Assembly: GCF_022919075.1 (NCBI RefSeq)
Contig: NZ_CP095078.1
Location: 3,162,001-3,226,000, forward strand
Origin: Nocardioides sp. W7
GTDB lineage: Bacteria > Actinomycetota > Actinomycetes > Propionibacteriales > Nocardioidaceae
Reading direction: 5' to 3'
Length of the DNA stretch: 64,000 nt
The position numbers and the translations under genes were made by a program. Below the pieces are notes generated by a model, which worked only from the letters and a program-made list of their open reading frames with translations, did not search any database and was not told the DNA's origin. Every line of letters begins with the position of its first letter. Positions within the stretch are counted from its first letter, which is position 1. Shown here piece by piece: positions 33,372-41,688 of the stretch.

Positions 33372-34298
33372 TCAACCAGCGTCGCGAACACCCCAGGTCG
33401 CCGACAGCTCGTCGTCGGGGCTGCCGGCCGGGCCCAGGATGACCAGGTCCTCACCGGAGCGCAGCGCGTCGGGCGGCGCCGTCATCGGCTCCACCGCGAT
33501 CGAGCGGCGCGCCGTGGCCGGCACGTCGTCGGCGGTGTAGAGCAGCAGCCACGGGTGGTGCTCGTCGACCCACAGCACGACACCGAGCCCGGAGGACGGG
33601 TCGCGCAGCACGGTCGTCGCCACCCCGCGGTCGTCGCGCTCCAGATCGGTGAACGTGTCGTTGAGGGCCACCGCGCGCAGCGGCCGGGCCACCCGGAAGT
33701 CGTACGCCGTGCCGTCGACGGCCTCCCGCCCGGTCGGGAGCAGCCGCTCGGGGTCCGTGAGCAGCCGGGTGGCGGCCGGCATCGTCAGCTCCAGCACGTC
33801 GACCGGGCCGGCGCCGAGGGCGAGGTAGGGATGCGCGCCGCTGGCGTACGGCGCGGGTGCATCGGTGGTGTTGGTGGCCGTCTGGGTGACGGTCAGCCCG
33901 TCCGCGGAGAGGTCGTAGACCACGCTCAGGTCGAGCGTCCACGGATAGCCGGTCTGCGCCATCAGCCGGTAGGAGAGGGCGACCGAGTGCGCGGTGTGCT
34001 CCTGGACGGTCCAGGCGACCCAGCGGGCCAGGCCGTGCGAGGCGTTGTGCCGCTTCGGCTCGGTCAGGGCGAGCTGGTGCTCGGCACCGCCGAAGGAGTA
34101 CCGCCCGTCCCGCACCCGGTTGGGCCACGGCGCCAGCAGCTGGCCGCGACCGCCGTACGACGTCTCGTGCTCCTCGAAGCCGTCGACGAGCGCGCGGCCG
34201 CCGTACGTCAGCAGCCGCAGCGCGGCGCCGCTCTCGGTGACGACCGCGCGGTAGCCGCCCGCGGCGATCTCGAACTGGTCACCGCTCGGAGGAAGCAT
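33372..34298 (-). CDS. Aldose 1-epimerase family protein
   Basis: 308-residue galactose-mutarotase-like beta-sandwich protein. It contains the substrate-binding PWPNRVRDG, NASHGLAR with the conserved His of the HG motif, and GAHPYL with the second catalytic His; WVDEHHPWLLLYT and the C-terminal ...VEPMTAPPDA are typical of the YihR/GalM-like group. The catalytic residues look intact, but the sugar substrate cannot be told from sequence. The ATG lies upstream of a 19-bp inverted repeat that separates it from the kinase gene on the same strand. Confidence 0.85.
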   Translation of the reverse strand: MLPPSGDQFEIAAGGYRAVVTESGAALRLLTYGGRALVDGFEEHETSYGGRGQLLAPWPNRVRDGRYSFGGAEHQLALTEPKRHNASHGLARWVAWTVQEHTAHSVALSYRLMAQTGYPWTLDLSVVYDLSADGLTVTQTATNTTDAPAPYASGAHPYLALGAGPVDVLELTMPAATRLLTDPERLLPTGREAVDGTAYDFRVARPLRAVALNDTFTDLERDDRGVATTVLRDPSSGLGVVLWVDEHHPWLLLYTADDVPATARRSIAVEPMTAPPDALRSGEDLVILGPAGSPDDELSATWGVRDAG

Positions 34299-34354
34299 TG
34301 GGACACCCTATGGTTCGGCGCCTCGACGCCCGCCGTAGGTCCGCCGCCTGGCCC

Positions 34355-34409
34355 AGGCCGTGTCTCCAAAGTCGGATTTCCTGCTGCGCGGACTTTGGAG
34401 ACACGGCCT
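34355..34409. repeat. Perfect 19-bp inverted repeat with 17-nt loop
   Basis: Left arm AGGCCGTGTCTCCAAAGTC (34355-34373) and its exact complement at 34391-34409. The right arm supplies two bases of the TAG stop of the minus-strand kinase gene (34408-34410). It is probably a terminator between two minus-strand genes. Confidence 0.85.
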
Positions 34410-34947
34410 AGACGTGCAGGTCGGCGGCCAGCCGGGTGCCCTCCGCTGCGAAGTGCTCGGTCTCGTCGGCGACCCAGGCGGCCAGGTACGGCTCGACGCC
34501 GGCGCCGTCGCGCTCCACGACGCGCCGGAGCCGCTGGTCGTCCGGGGCGCTGACCCAGACCAGCACCGTGCGGTACGGCGCCAGCAGCCGGGTGCCGGCG
34601 CCGACCCCTTCGAGCACCAGCAGCGGGGAGCACGGCACCTCGACCCGGTCGGCGTACCGCCCGGCGTGCCAGTCGAAGCGGAGGTACGACGAGTCCGCGC
34701 CGCGGGAGAGCGGTTCGATGAGCGCCGCGAGTCGCGGGGGGAGGGTCGGCAGTCCGCCCCAGCCGTCGAGCAGCTCGTCGGTGTTGACGACGACCGCGCC
34801 CGGGGCCAGCGCGGCGATGCCGGCGGCCAGGGTGGTCTTGCCGGAGCCGGCGGGGCCGTCCACGCAGATCAGTCGCCCGGCCCCGAGGCTCGGCGCGCGG
34901 TCGCGGGCGAGCCGGAGCGCGGCCTCAGAAGGCGAGACCGTGGCCAC
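34408..34947 (-). CDS. Uridine-kinase-like P-loop kinase
   Basis: 179-residue P-loop protein. Walker A is VDGPAGSGKTT (29-39). A DELLDGWGG segment follows (acidic residues as in nucleoside kinases), then LLVLEGVGAGTRLL and a lid-like Arg-rich region (DDQRLRRVVERDG). It resembles actinobacterial small uridine/cytidine-kinase-like proteins; the substrate is unproven. GTG 34947 overlaps the upstream racemase-like gene by 23 nt, indicating one minus-strand transcript. The TAG stop is formed within the adjacent inverted repeat. Confidence 0.75.
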   Translation of the reverse strand: MATVSPSEAALRLARDRAPSLGAGRLICVDGPAGSGKTTLAAGIAALAPGAVVVNTDELLDGWGGLPTLPPRLAALIEPLSRGADSSYLRFDWHAGRYADRVEVPCSPLLVLEGVGAGTRLLAPYRTVLVWVSAPDDQRLRRVVERDGAGVEPYLAAWVADETEHFAAEGTRLAADLHV

Positions 34948-36145
34948 GGTAGGTGGTCGCCGTACCGGTCAGGTCGTCGCCGGTGAGCAGGTGTGCGGTC
35001 GTGGTGTGCTCGAAGAGCTCGCCGGCCTTGGCGTGGCGGAACCACACCAGGTCGCCGACCTGCAGCATCCCCGCGGTGCTGCCGACCAGCGGGGTCTGCA
35101 CCTCGCCGGCGCCCTCGAGCGTCGTGAGCGCCAGTCCGGCCGGCGCCCAGGGCGTCGGCAGCCGGTCCGGGCCGGCCGGACCGGAGGCGACCAGCCCGCC
35201 GCCGTGCACGGTCGCGATCTCCGCGGTGGGCCGCCGGGTGACCGGGAGCCCGAAGAAGGCCGCGGGCCGGGGTGCGAAGGAGCGGTAGTGGTCGAAGAGG
35301 GTCGGCACCAGCAGCCCGGAGCCGGCGGCGATCTCGGTGACGACCGGGTCGGCGCCCGAGGACTCCACCGACCCCGAGCCGCCGGCGTTCCAGAACTCCA
35401 GGTCGGTGATCTCGGCGAGCGCGTCGGCGACCTCGCGACGTCGGCGGGTCAGCTGCGCGACCGAGGCGGTCTTCAGCCCGCGCACGATCAGCGAGCGCGC
35501 CCGCGCGGTGGGGACGACGTCCTGCAGTCCGGCGACCTGACCTTCGTAGGTCATCACCCCGACGAGCCGGAAGCCCGGCCGGGCCGCGATCGTGCGGGCG
35601 AGCTCCAGCACCGGGGGAGTGTCGTGCAGCGGGGATCGCTTGGGCCCGACGTGCCGGCCCCGGAGCCGGAGCCCGGCGTCGACGTCGATCGCGACCCGGA
35701 TCGGCACCGCGGTGGAGGAGCGCACGGAGTCGACCACGTCGAGATGGGCGACGTCGTCGACCATGAGCGTGATGTGGGCGGCGGCCCGGGGCGACGCGAC
35801 CAGCTCGGCGAGGGCCCCGCGGTCGACGGAGGGATAGGCCACCACCAGGTCGTCGGTGACCTCCTGCTCCTCCAGCCACAGCGCCTCGCGGACGGTGAAG
35901 GCGAGGATTCCCTCGAACCCGTCGCGCGCCAGCACCCGGCGCAGCAGGTCGGGCACCCGGACGGACTTCGAGGCGACCCGGACCGGTTTGCCCGCCGCGC
36001 GCCGGAGCAGGTCGTCGGCGTTCGCGTCGAAGGCGTCGAGGTCGACGACCGCCAACGGGGTGGGCAGCGGCGCGCCGTACCGGGCGACGGCGCCGTCGAG
36101 TCGCGCCCAGAGCCGGTTGCGCTCGATCGCCGAGTCGCCAGGCAT
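34925..36145 (-). CDS. Alanine-racemase-fold PLP protein (D-threonine aldolase/D-serine dehydratase-like)
   Basis: 406-residue PLP enzyme candidate. The N-terminal alanine-racemase TIM barrel has TPLAVVDLDAFDANADDLL (29-47) and the likely PLP lysine in RVASKSVR (55-62). Metal/PLP-phosphate segments include EFWNAGGSGSVESSG and GSGLLVPTLFD. The C-terminal beta domain is of the D-serine-dehydratase-like kind (ATVHGGGLVASG, VWFRHAKAGELFEH). ATG 36145 overlaps the stop of the upstream membrane gene by one base; the open frame runs much further upstream but that part is not homologous. Likely acts on a D-amino acid; exact reaction unknown. Confidence 0.75.
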   Translation of the reverse strand: MPGDSAIERNRLWARLDGAVARYGAPLPTPLAVVDLDAFDANADDLLRRAAGKPVRVASKSVRVPDLLRRVLARDGFEGILAFTVREALWLEEQEVTDDLVVAYPSVDRGALAELVASPRAAAHITLMVDDVAHLDVVDSVRSSTAVPIRVAIDVDAGLRLRGRHVGPKRSPLHDTPPVLELARTIAARPGFRLVGVMTYEGQVAGLQDVVPTARARSLIVRGLKTASVAQLTRRRREVADALAEITDLEFWNAGGSGSVESSGADPVVTEIAAGSGLLVPTLFDHYRSFAPRPAAFFGLPVTRRPTAEIATVHGGGLVASGPAGPDRLPTPWAPAGLALTTLEGAGEVQTPLVGSTAGMLQVGDLVWFRHAKAGELFEHTTTAHLLTGDDLTGTATTYRGHGLAF

Positions 36146-36576
36146 CAGGAGATGCCCCGCTTGCGCAGCAGTGCCTCGATGTCGGCGAGGTCGTCGTCCT
36201 GGACCGCGGGCGCGCCGCGGTCCGCCGGGCTCACGGCCTTCGGCGTACGACGTCCCTTGCGCACGGCGGGCCGGCCCCCAGTGCGGGCGTCGATCGCACG
36301 CGCGACGACGAACGCGACCACCGCGACGCCGGCGACGACGATGCCGAGCCAGACCTTCGGGCTCAGCGCCATCGAGCCGACCCAGTCGCCGATCGCGTCG
36401 ACGATCCGGGTGAACATCCGAAGGGTGTTCGTGAGGTACGCCGCCAGCGGCAGCAGGGTCACCCCGATGCCCCGGATCCCGGAGGCGACACCTCGGCGCC
36501 GGAAGGCGTACCAGGTCCAGATCGCGCCCAGCACGGTCAGGCTCAGGGTCAGTGCGGCCCAGCTCGCGTCGTCCAC
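36145..36576 (-). CDS. Membrane protein of unknown function
   Basis: 143-residue protein with three predicted hydrophobic segments (about 4-24, 36-55 and 73-95), then a basic linker and an acidic tail ending DLADIEALLRKRGIS. No family was recognised. GTG 36576 was chosen because it begins directly before the first membrane segment; an upstream in-frame ATG at 36618 would overlap the divergent promoter region. The stop overlaps the next start as TGATG, so it is probably cotranslated with the racemase-like gene. Confidence 0.55.
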   Translation of the reverse strand: MDDASWAALTLSLTVLGAIWTWYAFRRRGVASGIRGIGVTLLPLAAYLTNTLRMFTRIVDAIGDWVGSMALSPKVWLGIVVAGVAVVAFVVARAIDARTGGRPAVRKGRRTPKAVSPADRGAPAVQDDDLADIEALLRKRGIS

Positions 36577-36644
36577 ACCGCCAGCCTCCCACAAGGCGCC
36601 CGGCCCTGTTTTGTGCACGGTGACGCACGCGAGAGGATGGGCCC

Positions 36645-37169
36645 ATGGAGCAGGCAGAGGGCGCCGGTCGGGAGCTGCTGGGTCCGGCGTACCCCGACGA
36701 CACCGGCGCGGTGCCCGACGAGGTGGCGGCCGCGCTGGCGGCGTACGACGCGGCGCCGGGCGACGCGAGGGCGTACGCCGAGGTGATCGCCGCGCTGCAG
36801 CGCAGCCGGCTGCTGGTTCCGGTCGTGGCGGTGCTCGGCGAGGTCGAGGTCGACGAGAACGGGCTGGCCCGGGACAAGTCGAGTGACATGGCCGCGGTGC
36901 TGATCACGGGCGCGGACGGGAGGCTGGCCCTGCTCGCCTTCACCGGCGTCGAGCCGATGGCCGCCTGGGACCCGGCCGCCCGGCCGGTGCCGGTGCTGAG
37001 CCAGCTGGCAGCGCAGTCGGCCATCCAGGAGGGCGCGGCCGCGCTGGTGGTCGACCTGGCCGGTCCGGTGCGCTTCGTGGTCGAGGGCGAGGACCTGCGC
37101 GGCCTGGCCGCCGGGTGGGTGCTGGCCCAGGTCGGGGACCGACCCGCGTGGGTGCGCCCCTCCGATTAG
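36645..37169 (+). CDS. SseB-family protein
   Basis: 174-residue protein with the SseB N-terminal domain (about 35-140): ALQRSRLLVPVVAVLGE, VLITGADGRLALLAFTG and VVDLAGPVRFVVEG are typical. The function of actinobacterial SseB-like proteins is unknown. It lies directly upstream of infC as in Streptomyces and Mycobacterium. TTGTGC (36611-36616), 16 nt and GAGGAT (36633-36638) form a weak promoter 6 nt before the ATG, diverging from the minus-strand membrane gene. Confidence 0.85.
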   Translation: MEQAEGAGRELLGPAYPDDTGAVPDEVAAALAAYDAAPGDARAYAEVIAALQRSRLLVPVVAVLGEVEVDENGLARDKSSDMAAVLITGADGRLALLAFTGVEPMAAWDPAARPVPVLSQLAAQSAIQEGAAALVVDLAGPVRFVVEGEDLRGLAAGWVLAQVGDRPAWVRPSD

Positions 37170-37195
37170 CCGCCCCCGGAATGTTCGGTTAACCT
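37166..37195 (+). promoter_or_regulatory. Possible infC promoter
   Basis: TTAGCC (37166-37171), 18 nt, TAACCT (37190-37195), starting in the last codons of the SseB gene. It would give an infC leader of about 300 nt. Confidence 0.4.
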
Positions 37196-37502
37196 TGGGT
37201 GTTGACCGATCAGTTCCTCGTGCCGCAAGGCGTGGGGAGCCGATCATCAAGCGGAGGACAGGCAACATCGTCTCCCACCCGCATCGACCGCCGCCTCACG
37301 CTTCATCGGGGCACAGGTCGTCGGGTCCGGTCCCGAAGGTTTCCACCAGGTGCTCGTCATCCGGTGGCGGTCCTCGGTGGTGCGATCACCTCGCGGTGGC
37401 GTGTCGCGACTGGCTTCCGCTTGTGACAGCGGAAGCCTTCGTTGATTTCGGGCCTCAACCCGAGACGGCGAGACACCCGGCCACCTGACCACTGGAGGAC
37501 AC
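37196..37502 (+). promoter_or_regulatory. Long infC leader region
   Basis: This stretch of about 300 nt has no convincing gene. It holds a terminator-like hairpin (37412-37437) and the infC ribosome-binding site GGAGG (37494-37498). Its length and structure fit a leader that controls the IF3-L35-L20 operon. Confidence 0.55.
37412..37437 (+). terminator. Attenuator-like hairpin in the infC leader
   Basis: GGCTTCCGCT, loop TGTGAC, AGCGGAAGCC: a perfect 10-bp stem followed by TTCGTTGATTTC, the most T-rich stretch nearby. It lies 65 nt before the infC start codon. Confidence 0.6.
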
Positions 37503-38186
37503 ATCAGCACCGAGCTTCGTATCAACGACCGGATCCGGGTTTCCGAGGTCCGCCTCGTTGGACCCAGCGGCGAGACCGTCGGCATCGTGCCGACGGCCGA
37601 TGCGCTGCGCCTTGCCCAGGAAGCCGACCTCGACCTCGTCGAGATCGCGCCCATGGCCCGCCCGCCGGTCTGCAAGCTCATGGACTACGGGAAGTTCAAG
37701 TACGAGAACGCCCAGAAGGCTCGCGAGGCCCGTCGGAACCAGACGAACGTCATCATCAAGGAGATGAAGCTTCGTCCGAAGATCGACGCGCACGACTACG
37801 AGACCAAGAAGGGTCACGTCGTGCGCTTCCTCAAGGCCGGCGACAAGGTCAAGATCACGATCATGTTCCGTGGCCGCGAGCAGCACCGCCCCGAGCTCGG
37901 CTTCCGGCTGCTGCAGAAGCTGTCCGAGGACGTCGCCGAGCTGGGCTTCGTGGAGTCCTCGCCCAAGCAGGACGGCCGCAACATGATCATGGTGCTCGGC
38001 CCGCACAAGAAGAAGGCCGACGCCAAGGTCGACGCCCAGGCCGCCAAGGAGTCGCGCGCCGCCGAGCGTGCCGCGGTCCAGGCCGAGGAGCAGGCCGAGC
38101 GCGACGCCGCGCACGCCGCAGGTCCGGTCGCGCAGAAGAAGGAGCGCGGTCGCTCCGAGAATCTCGATCCCGAGATCGAGGCCTGA
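37503..38186 (+). CDS. infC: Translation initiation factor IF-3 (ATC start)
   Basis: Binds the 30S subunit, prevents premature 50S joining and rejects non-canonical start codons. The 227-residue product reads [20 protein letters not shown] at the start, which aligns with mycobacterial IF3, so the initiator must be ATC at 37503 behind GGAGG (37494-37498). No ATG, GTG or TTG exists in frame before residue 29. The N domain has [20 protein letters not shown] and the C domain [14 protein letters not shown] basic/acidic Ala-rich tail of about 50 residues follows. Rare infC start codons allow IF3 to limit its own synthesis in other bacteria. Confidence 0.93.
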   Translation: MSTELRINDRIRVSEVRLVGPSGETVGIVPTADALRLAQEADLDLVEIAPMARPPVCKLMDYGKFKYENAQKAREARRNQTNVIIKEMKLRPKIDAHDYETKKGHVVRFLKAGDKVKITIMFRGREQHRPELGFRLLQKLSEDVAELGFVESSPKQDGRNMIMVLGPHKKKADAKVDAQAAKESRAAERAAVQAEEQAERDAAHAAGPVAQKKERGRSENLDPEIEA

Positions 38187-38259
38187 GCCGCTCCACCCCC
38201 CCAGACATCCCATCGGCGCACCACCGTGCCGCCGGCAGGACGACGAGAGAGAGATAGAG

Positions 38260-38454
38260 ATGCCGAAGAACAAGAGCCACTCCGGTGCCGGGAAGCGTTT
38301 CCGCGTGACCGGGTCCGGCAAGATCCTTCGCGAGAAGGCCGGCAAGCGCCACAACCTCGAGAAGAAGGCCTCGAAGGTGACGCGTCGCCTGACCGGGACC
38401 GTCGAGGTCGCCAAGGCCGACGTCCCCCGCGCGAAGAAGATGCTGGGTCTCTAA
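38260..38454 (+). CDS. rpmI: 50S ribosomal protein L35
   Basis: 64-residue basic L35 protein. It starts [20 protein letters not shown], with [16 protein letters not shown] in the middle. ATG 38260 is preceded by GAGAGAGA. It follows infC by 73 nt in the conserved infC-rpmI-rplT order. GC-rich hairpins lie after the stop. Confidence 0.97.
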   Translation: MPKNKSHSGAGKRFRVTGSGKILREKAGKRHNLEKKASKVTRRLTGTVEVAKADVPRAKKMLGL

Positions 38455-38461
38455 ACGCACA

Positions 38462-38501
38462 GGGGGCTCCGCCCCCGTGGCCCCCGCTGGGGCTTCGCCC
38501 C
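38462..38501 (+). promoter_or_regulatory. Tandem GC hairpins between rpmI and rplT
   Basis: GGGGGC-TCC-GCCCCC (38462-38476) and GGGGC-TTC-GCCCC (38489-38501), with further G/C runs that allow alternative pairing. They lie 50-90 nt before rplT and could adjust L20 expression or mRNA stability. Confidence 0.5.
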
Positions 38502-38550
38502 CGTACCGGGGCTCTCCCGAACTGAACTTTGAGCACCAAGGAGTAAGACA

Positions 38551-38937
38551 GTGGCACGCGTCAAGCGGGCAGTGAATGCCCAGAAGAAGCGCCGGACTAC
38601 CCTCGAGCGCGCAGCGGGCTACCGCGGCCAGCGCTCGCGGCTGTACCGCAAGGCCAAGGAGCAGGTCACCCACTCCCTGGTCTACAGCTACAACGACCGG
38701 CGCAAGAACAAGGGCAACTTCCGCAAGCTGTGGATCCAGCGGATCAACGCGGCGGCTCGCGCCCAGGGCATGACCTACAACCGGTTCATCCAGGGCCTCG
38801 GCCTCGCCGGTGTCGAGGTCGACCGCAAGATCCTCGCCGAGCTGGCCGTCAACGACGTCGCCGCGTTCAACGCGCTCGTCGAGGTCGCCAAGGCCGCGCT
38901 GCCCGAGGACGTCAACGCGCCCAAGGTCTCGGCCTGA
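38551..38937 (+). CDS. rplT: 50S ribosomal protein L20
   Basis: 128-residue L20, an early assembly protein binding 23S rRNA. It has [51 protein letters not shown] and a C-terminal [14 protein letters not shown]. The start GTG has AAGGAGTAAG (38539-38548) just upstream. In other bacteria L20 represses its operon. The TGA overlaps a probable CTG start of the next gene. Confidence 0.97.
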   Translation: MARVKRAVNAQKKRRTTLERAAGYRGQRSRLYRKAKEQVTHSLVYSYNDRRKNKGNFRKLWIQRINAAARAQGMTYNRFIQGLGLAGVEVDRKILAELAVNDVAAFNALVEVAKAALPEDVNAPKVSA

Positions 38938-39728
38938 GCACTCCTCTGACGGCGGGCAACTCCCGCCTCAAGGACACACGCAAGCTCAGCCGCCGTTCGG
39001 TACGCACCGAGCGGCGGCTGTTCCTTGCCGACGGCCCGAAGGCCGTCGAGGGCGCCCTGTCGGTTCCTGGGTGCGTGGTCGAGATCTTCGCGACCCCCGC
39101 CGCCACCGAGCAGTACGCCGACCTGGCCGCCGTCGCCGGTGACCTGCCGTGGACGCTGGTCGACGACCGGGCGCTGGCCTCGCTCAGCGACAGCGTCTCG
39201 CCCGCCGGTGTCGTGGCGCTCTGCCGCCACCTGGACCGGCCGCTGGCCGACCTCCTGGAGACCCCGCGCCGCCTGGTCGCGCTCTGCGCCGACGTACGCG
39301 ACCCCGGCAACGCCGGCACTGTCGTGCGGTGCGCGGACGCCGCCGGTGCCGACGCGGTCGTGCTCGCCGGCAGCTCGGTGGACGCCTACAACCCCAAGAC
39401 CGTGCGCGCCAGCGTCGGCAGCCTGTTCCACGTCCCGGTCGCCGTCGAGCCGGACGCCGCCGCCGCGGTCCGGGCTGCCCGGGCCGCCGGGCTCACCGTG
39501 CTGGCCGCCGACGGTGCGGGCGAGGTCGATCTCTTCGAGTCCGACGAGCTGCTCGCCCGCCCGACCGCCTGGCTGTTCGGCAACGAGGCGTGGGGCCTGC
39601 CCGAGGAGCTGGCCGCGCTCGCCGACCACCGGGTCCGGATCCCGATCCACGGCCGGGCCGAGAGCCTCAACCTCTCCACGGCGGCCGCGCTCTGCCTCTA
39701 CGCGTCCGCCCGCGCCCAGCGCCGCTGA
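38934..39728 (+). CDS. TrmH/SpoU-family RNA 2'-O-methyltransferase (apparent CTG start)
   Basis: 264-residue SAM-dependent ribose methyltransferase. The N-terminal RNA-binding part has [23 protein letters not shown]. The knotted SPOUT domain shows motif 1 [20 protein letters not shown] (Asn/Arg), motif 2 [13 protein letters not shown] and motif 3 [21 protein letters not shown]. No ATG, GTG or TTG lies in frame between rplT and the conserved N-terminus. CTG 38934 forms a CTGA overlap with the rplT stop and is the best candidate; CTG 38946 is the alternative. It belongs to the infC-rplT transcript. Confidence 0.88.
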   Translation: MSTPLTAGNSRLKDTRKLSRRSVRTERRLFLADGPKAVEGALSVPGCVVEIFATPAATEQYADLAAVAGDLPWTLVDDRALASLSDSVSPAGVVALCRHLDRPLADLLETPRRLVALCADVRDPGNAGTVVRCADAAGADAVVLAGSSVDAYNPKTVRASVGSLFHVPVAVEPDAAAAVRAARAAGLTVLAADGAGEVDLFESDELLARPTAWLFGNEAWGLPEELAALADHRVRIPIHGRAESLNLSTAAALCLYASARAQRR

Positions 39729-39741
39729 CCCGCGGCGCCCG

Positions 39742-39747
39742 TAGGGT
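39742..39747 (+). promoter_or_regulatory. Predicted leaderless -10 element (soluble kinase)
   Basis: TAGGGT lies 7 nt before GTG 39755. Confidence 0.45.
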
Positions 39748-39754
39748 GACCGGC

Positions 39755-40813
39755 GTGCGCCCCCCGACCGATGCCCAGGCCCTGGCCGATCTGCTCCCGG
39801 ACGCGGTGCTGGTCGCCGGAGCCGACGGCGTGCTCACCCTGGTCTCCGTCCCCGCCGCCATCATGCTCGGCACCCGTGCCGACGCGGCCACCGGACGCCA
39901 GCTGAGCGAGGTGCTGGCCCTTCAGGACACCGACGGCCACAGCTGGTACGACTGGAACCGGCCGTACGACGGGCTCGCGACCCGCACCGGGGTGCCCGAG
40001 CAGTCGTGGGTGCTGCCGGACGGCACCGAGGTGCTGGTCACCGCCCGCATCCACCGCCCGGCGCTGGACCAGCCGGTCTCCGGGGTGGTGGTGAGCATGC
40101 GCTCGGGCCGCGGGCGCGCGCGGCTGGACCGGGAGCGCTCCGACCTGGTCGCGACCGTCGCCCACGAGCTCCGCTCGCCGCTCACCGGGGTGAAGGGGTT
40201 CGTGCAGGCCCTGCTGAACCGGTGGGACAAGCTCAACGACGAGCAGAAGAAGCTGATGCTCACCACCGTGTACGCCGACTCCGAGCGGCTGAGTCGGCTG
40301 ATCGCCGAGCTCCTGGACGTCGCCCGCATCGACACCGGCCGGCTGCAGCTCTACCCGCGGCCCGCCGACGCGGAGGCGCTGGTGCGCCGGATCGTGGAGT
40401 CCGTGTCGGCCGGCACCGCCACCCCCGTCGAGCTCGAGGTCGGCCCGGGCCTGCCCGAGATCACCGCCGACCCCGACAAGTTCACCCAGGTCGTCACCAA
40501 CCTGGTCGAGAACGGGGTCCGGCACGGCGAGGGGACGGTCCGCGTCGCGCTCCGGGCGCTGCCCGACGACGCGGAGTGGGCCGGGGTCGAGGTCACCGTC
40601 GACGACCAGGGGGAGGGGATCCCGGCCGAGCTGCGCCGCCGGGTGTTCACCAAGTTCTGGAAGGGCGGGGTGCGCGGCGGCTCGGGGCTCGGCCTCTACA
40701 TCGTGCACGGCCTGGTCCGCGCCCACGGCGGCACGGTGCTGATCACCGACGCCCCCGGTGGCGGCGCCCGGATCGTCACCGGCTGGCCGGCGCAGGACCG
40801 TCGCCAGGACTGA
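39755..40813 (+). CDS. Soluble PAS-type sensor histidine kinase
   Basis: 352-residue kinase without membrane segments. PAS domain about 10-120, HisKA with VAHELRSPLTGVK (phospho-His near 135), and HATPase_c with NLVENGVRHG, DDQGEGIP and GSGLGLYIVHGL. Kinases at this position, between trmH and pheS, occur in other actinobacteria. No response regulator is adjacent, so the partner is encoded elsewhere. The GTG has TAGGGT 7 nt upstream. The 3' end overlaps the convergent DUF817 gene by 38 nt. Confidence 0.88.
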   Translation: MRPPTDAQALADLLPDAVLVAGADGVLTLVSVPAAIMLGTRADAATGRQLSEVLALQDTDGHSWYDWNRPYDGLATRTGVPEQSWVLPDGTEVLVTARIHRPALDQPVSGVVVSMRSGRGRARLDRERSDLVATVAHELRSPLTGVKGFVQALLNRWDKLNDEQKKLMLTTVYADSERLSRLIAELLDVARIDTGRLQLYPRPADAEALVRRIVESVSAGTATPVELEVGPGLPEITADPDKFTQVVTNLVENGVRHGEGTVRVALRALPDDAEWAGVEVTVDDQGEGIPAELRRRVFTKFWKGGVRGGSGLGLYIVHGLVRAHGGTVLITDAPGGGARIVTGWPAQDRRQD

Positions 40814-41657
40814 CCGGCACCTCGCTCACGTGGTGCAGCACGCCCTCGTACCTCTTGACGGTCGCCACCAGCACGAAGCTCATCGTCACCAGCAGCGCCC
40901 AGGCCCCGATCTTCGAGGCGTGCACGACGTGCCAGACCTGCTCCTGGCCCGGATAGGCCCAGGCGTCGAGCAGGGTCGCGAGGTTCTCCGCGATCCACAG
41001 GAACAGCCCGATGAGCAGGAACGCCAGGGCCAACGGCATCCGGTGGCGCGCACCCCCGACGGTGAAGTGCACCCAGGTCCGGCGCAGCACCAGCAGCCCG
41101 ACCACCGCGAGCGGCAGCCGCGCATCGACGACCCAGTGGTGGGTGAAGAAGTTCGCGTAGATCGCGACGGCGACCAGGGTCACCGGCACGGCGGGGTAGT
41201 GGCTCACCCGCAGCTGGAGCCGGCGCCACGCCTGGCAGATGTAGGAGCCCACCGCGGCGTACATGAAGCCCGAGAAGAGCGGTACGCCGGCCACCTTCGT
41301 CAGCGCGTCGCCCGGGTAGGACCACGAGCCGACGTGCACCTTGAACAGCTCCAGGCCCAGCCCCAGCAGGTGGAAGGCGCAGATGACGAGCACCTCGCGC
41401 CAGCTCTCCAGGCCGAGCCACCACAGCCCCAGGGTCACGGCCACGCACCACACCAGCATCGCGTCGTACGACGCGAGCGGCAGCGGCACCACGAAGCAGA
41501 CCAGCAGGCCGGCGAAGACCGCAGCGGCGAAGACGCACGACTGCAGCTCCAGCCAGCCGAACCGCACCAGCTGGACGAGTGGGTACGCCGGGAACCGGTT
41601 CGCGCGTCCGGTGGACGGCTCCCTACACTCCCGGGTGAGGTTCGCCTCGGCATTCAC
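40776..41657 (-). CDS. DUF817 integral membrane protein
   Basis: About 293 residues, with seven or more hydrophobic segments and conserved polar stretches such as [43 protein letters not shown] and [25 protein letters not shown]. These match the DUF817 family of predicted membrane proteins, which has no assigned function. The start is unsure: GTG 41657 is used here, because an in-frame ATG at 41705 lies inside pheS. The last 38 nt overlap the 3' end of the histidine kinase gene, tail to tail, and its 5' region overlaps the pheS promoter. Confidence 0.75.
   Translation of the reverse strand: MNAEANLTRECREPSTGRANRFPAYPLVQLVRFGWLELQSCVFAAAVFAGLLVCFVVPLPLASYDAMLVWCVAVTLGLWWLGLESWREVLVICAFHLLGLGLELFKVHVGSWSYPGDALTKVAGVPLFSGFMYAAVGSYICQAWRRLQLRVSHYPAVPVTLVAVAIYANFFTHHWVVDARLPLAVVGLLVLRRTWVHFTVGGARHRMPLALAFLLIGLFLWIAENLATLLDAWAYPGQEQVWHVVHASKIGAWALLVTMSFVLVATVKRYEGVLHHVSEVPVSPGDGPAPASR
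41624..41629 (+). promoter_or_regulatory. Possible -10 element for pheS
   Basis: TACACT would start a leader of roughly 54 nt before TTG 41689. The leader carries GAAGAGG as ribosome-binding site and is too short for a T-box. Confidence 0.45.
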
Positions 41658-41688
41658 ACAGACATTGACGCACGAGAAGAGGCCCGAG

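Noticed and set aside
37195..37488. Small open frame in the infC leader as a gene or leader peptide
   Set aside because: Overlaps the proposed promoter and regulatory hairpin; Arg/His/Ser-rich with no good ribosome-binding site.
41630..41688. Possible T-box or attenuator before pheS
   Set aside because: Leader about 54 nt long, without T-box core sequence or a Phe-rich leader peptide.
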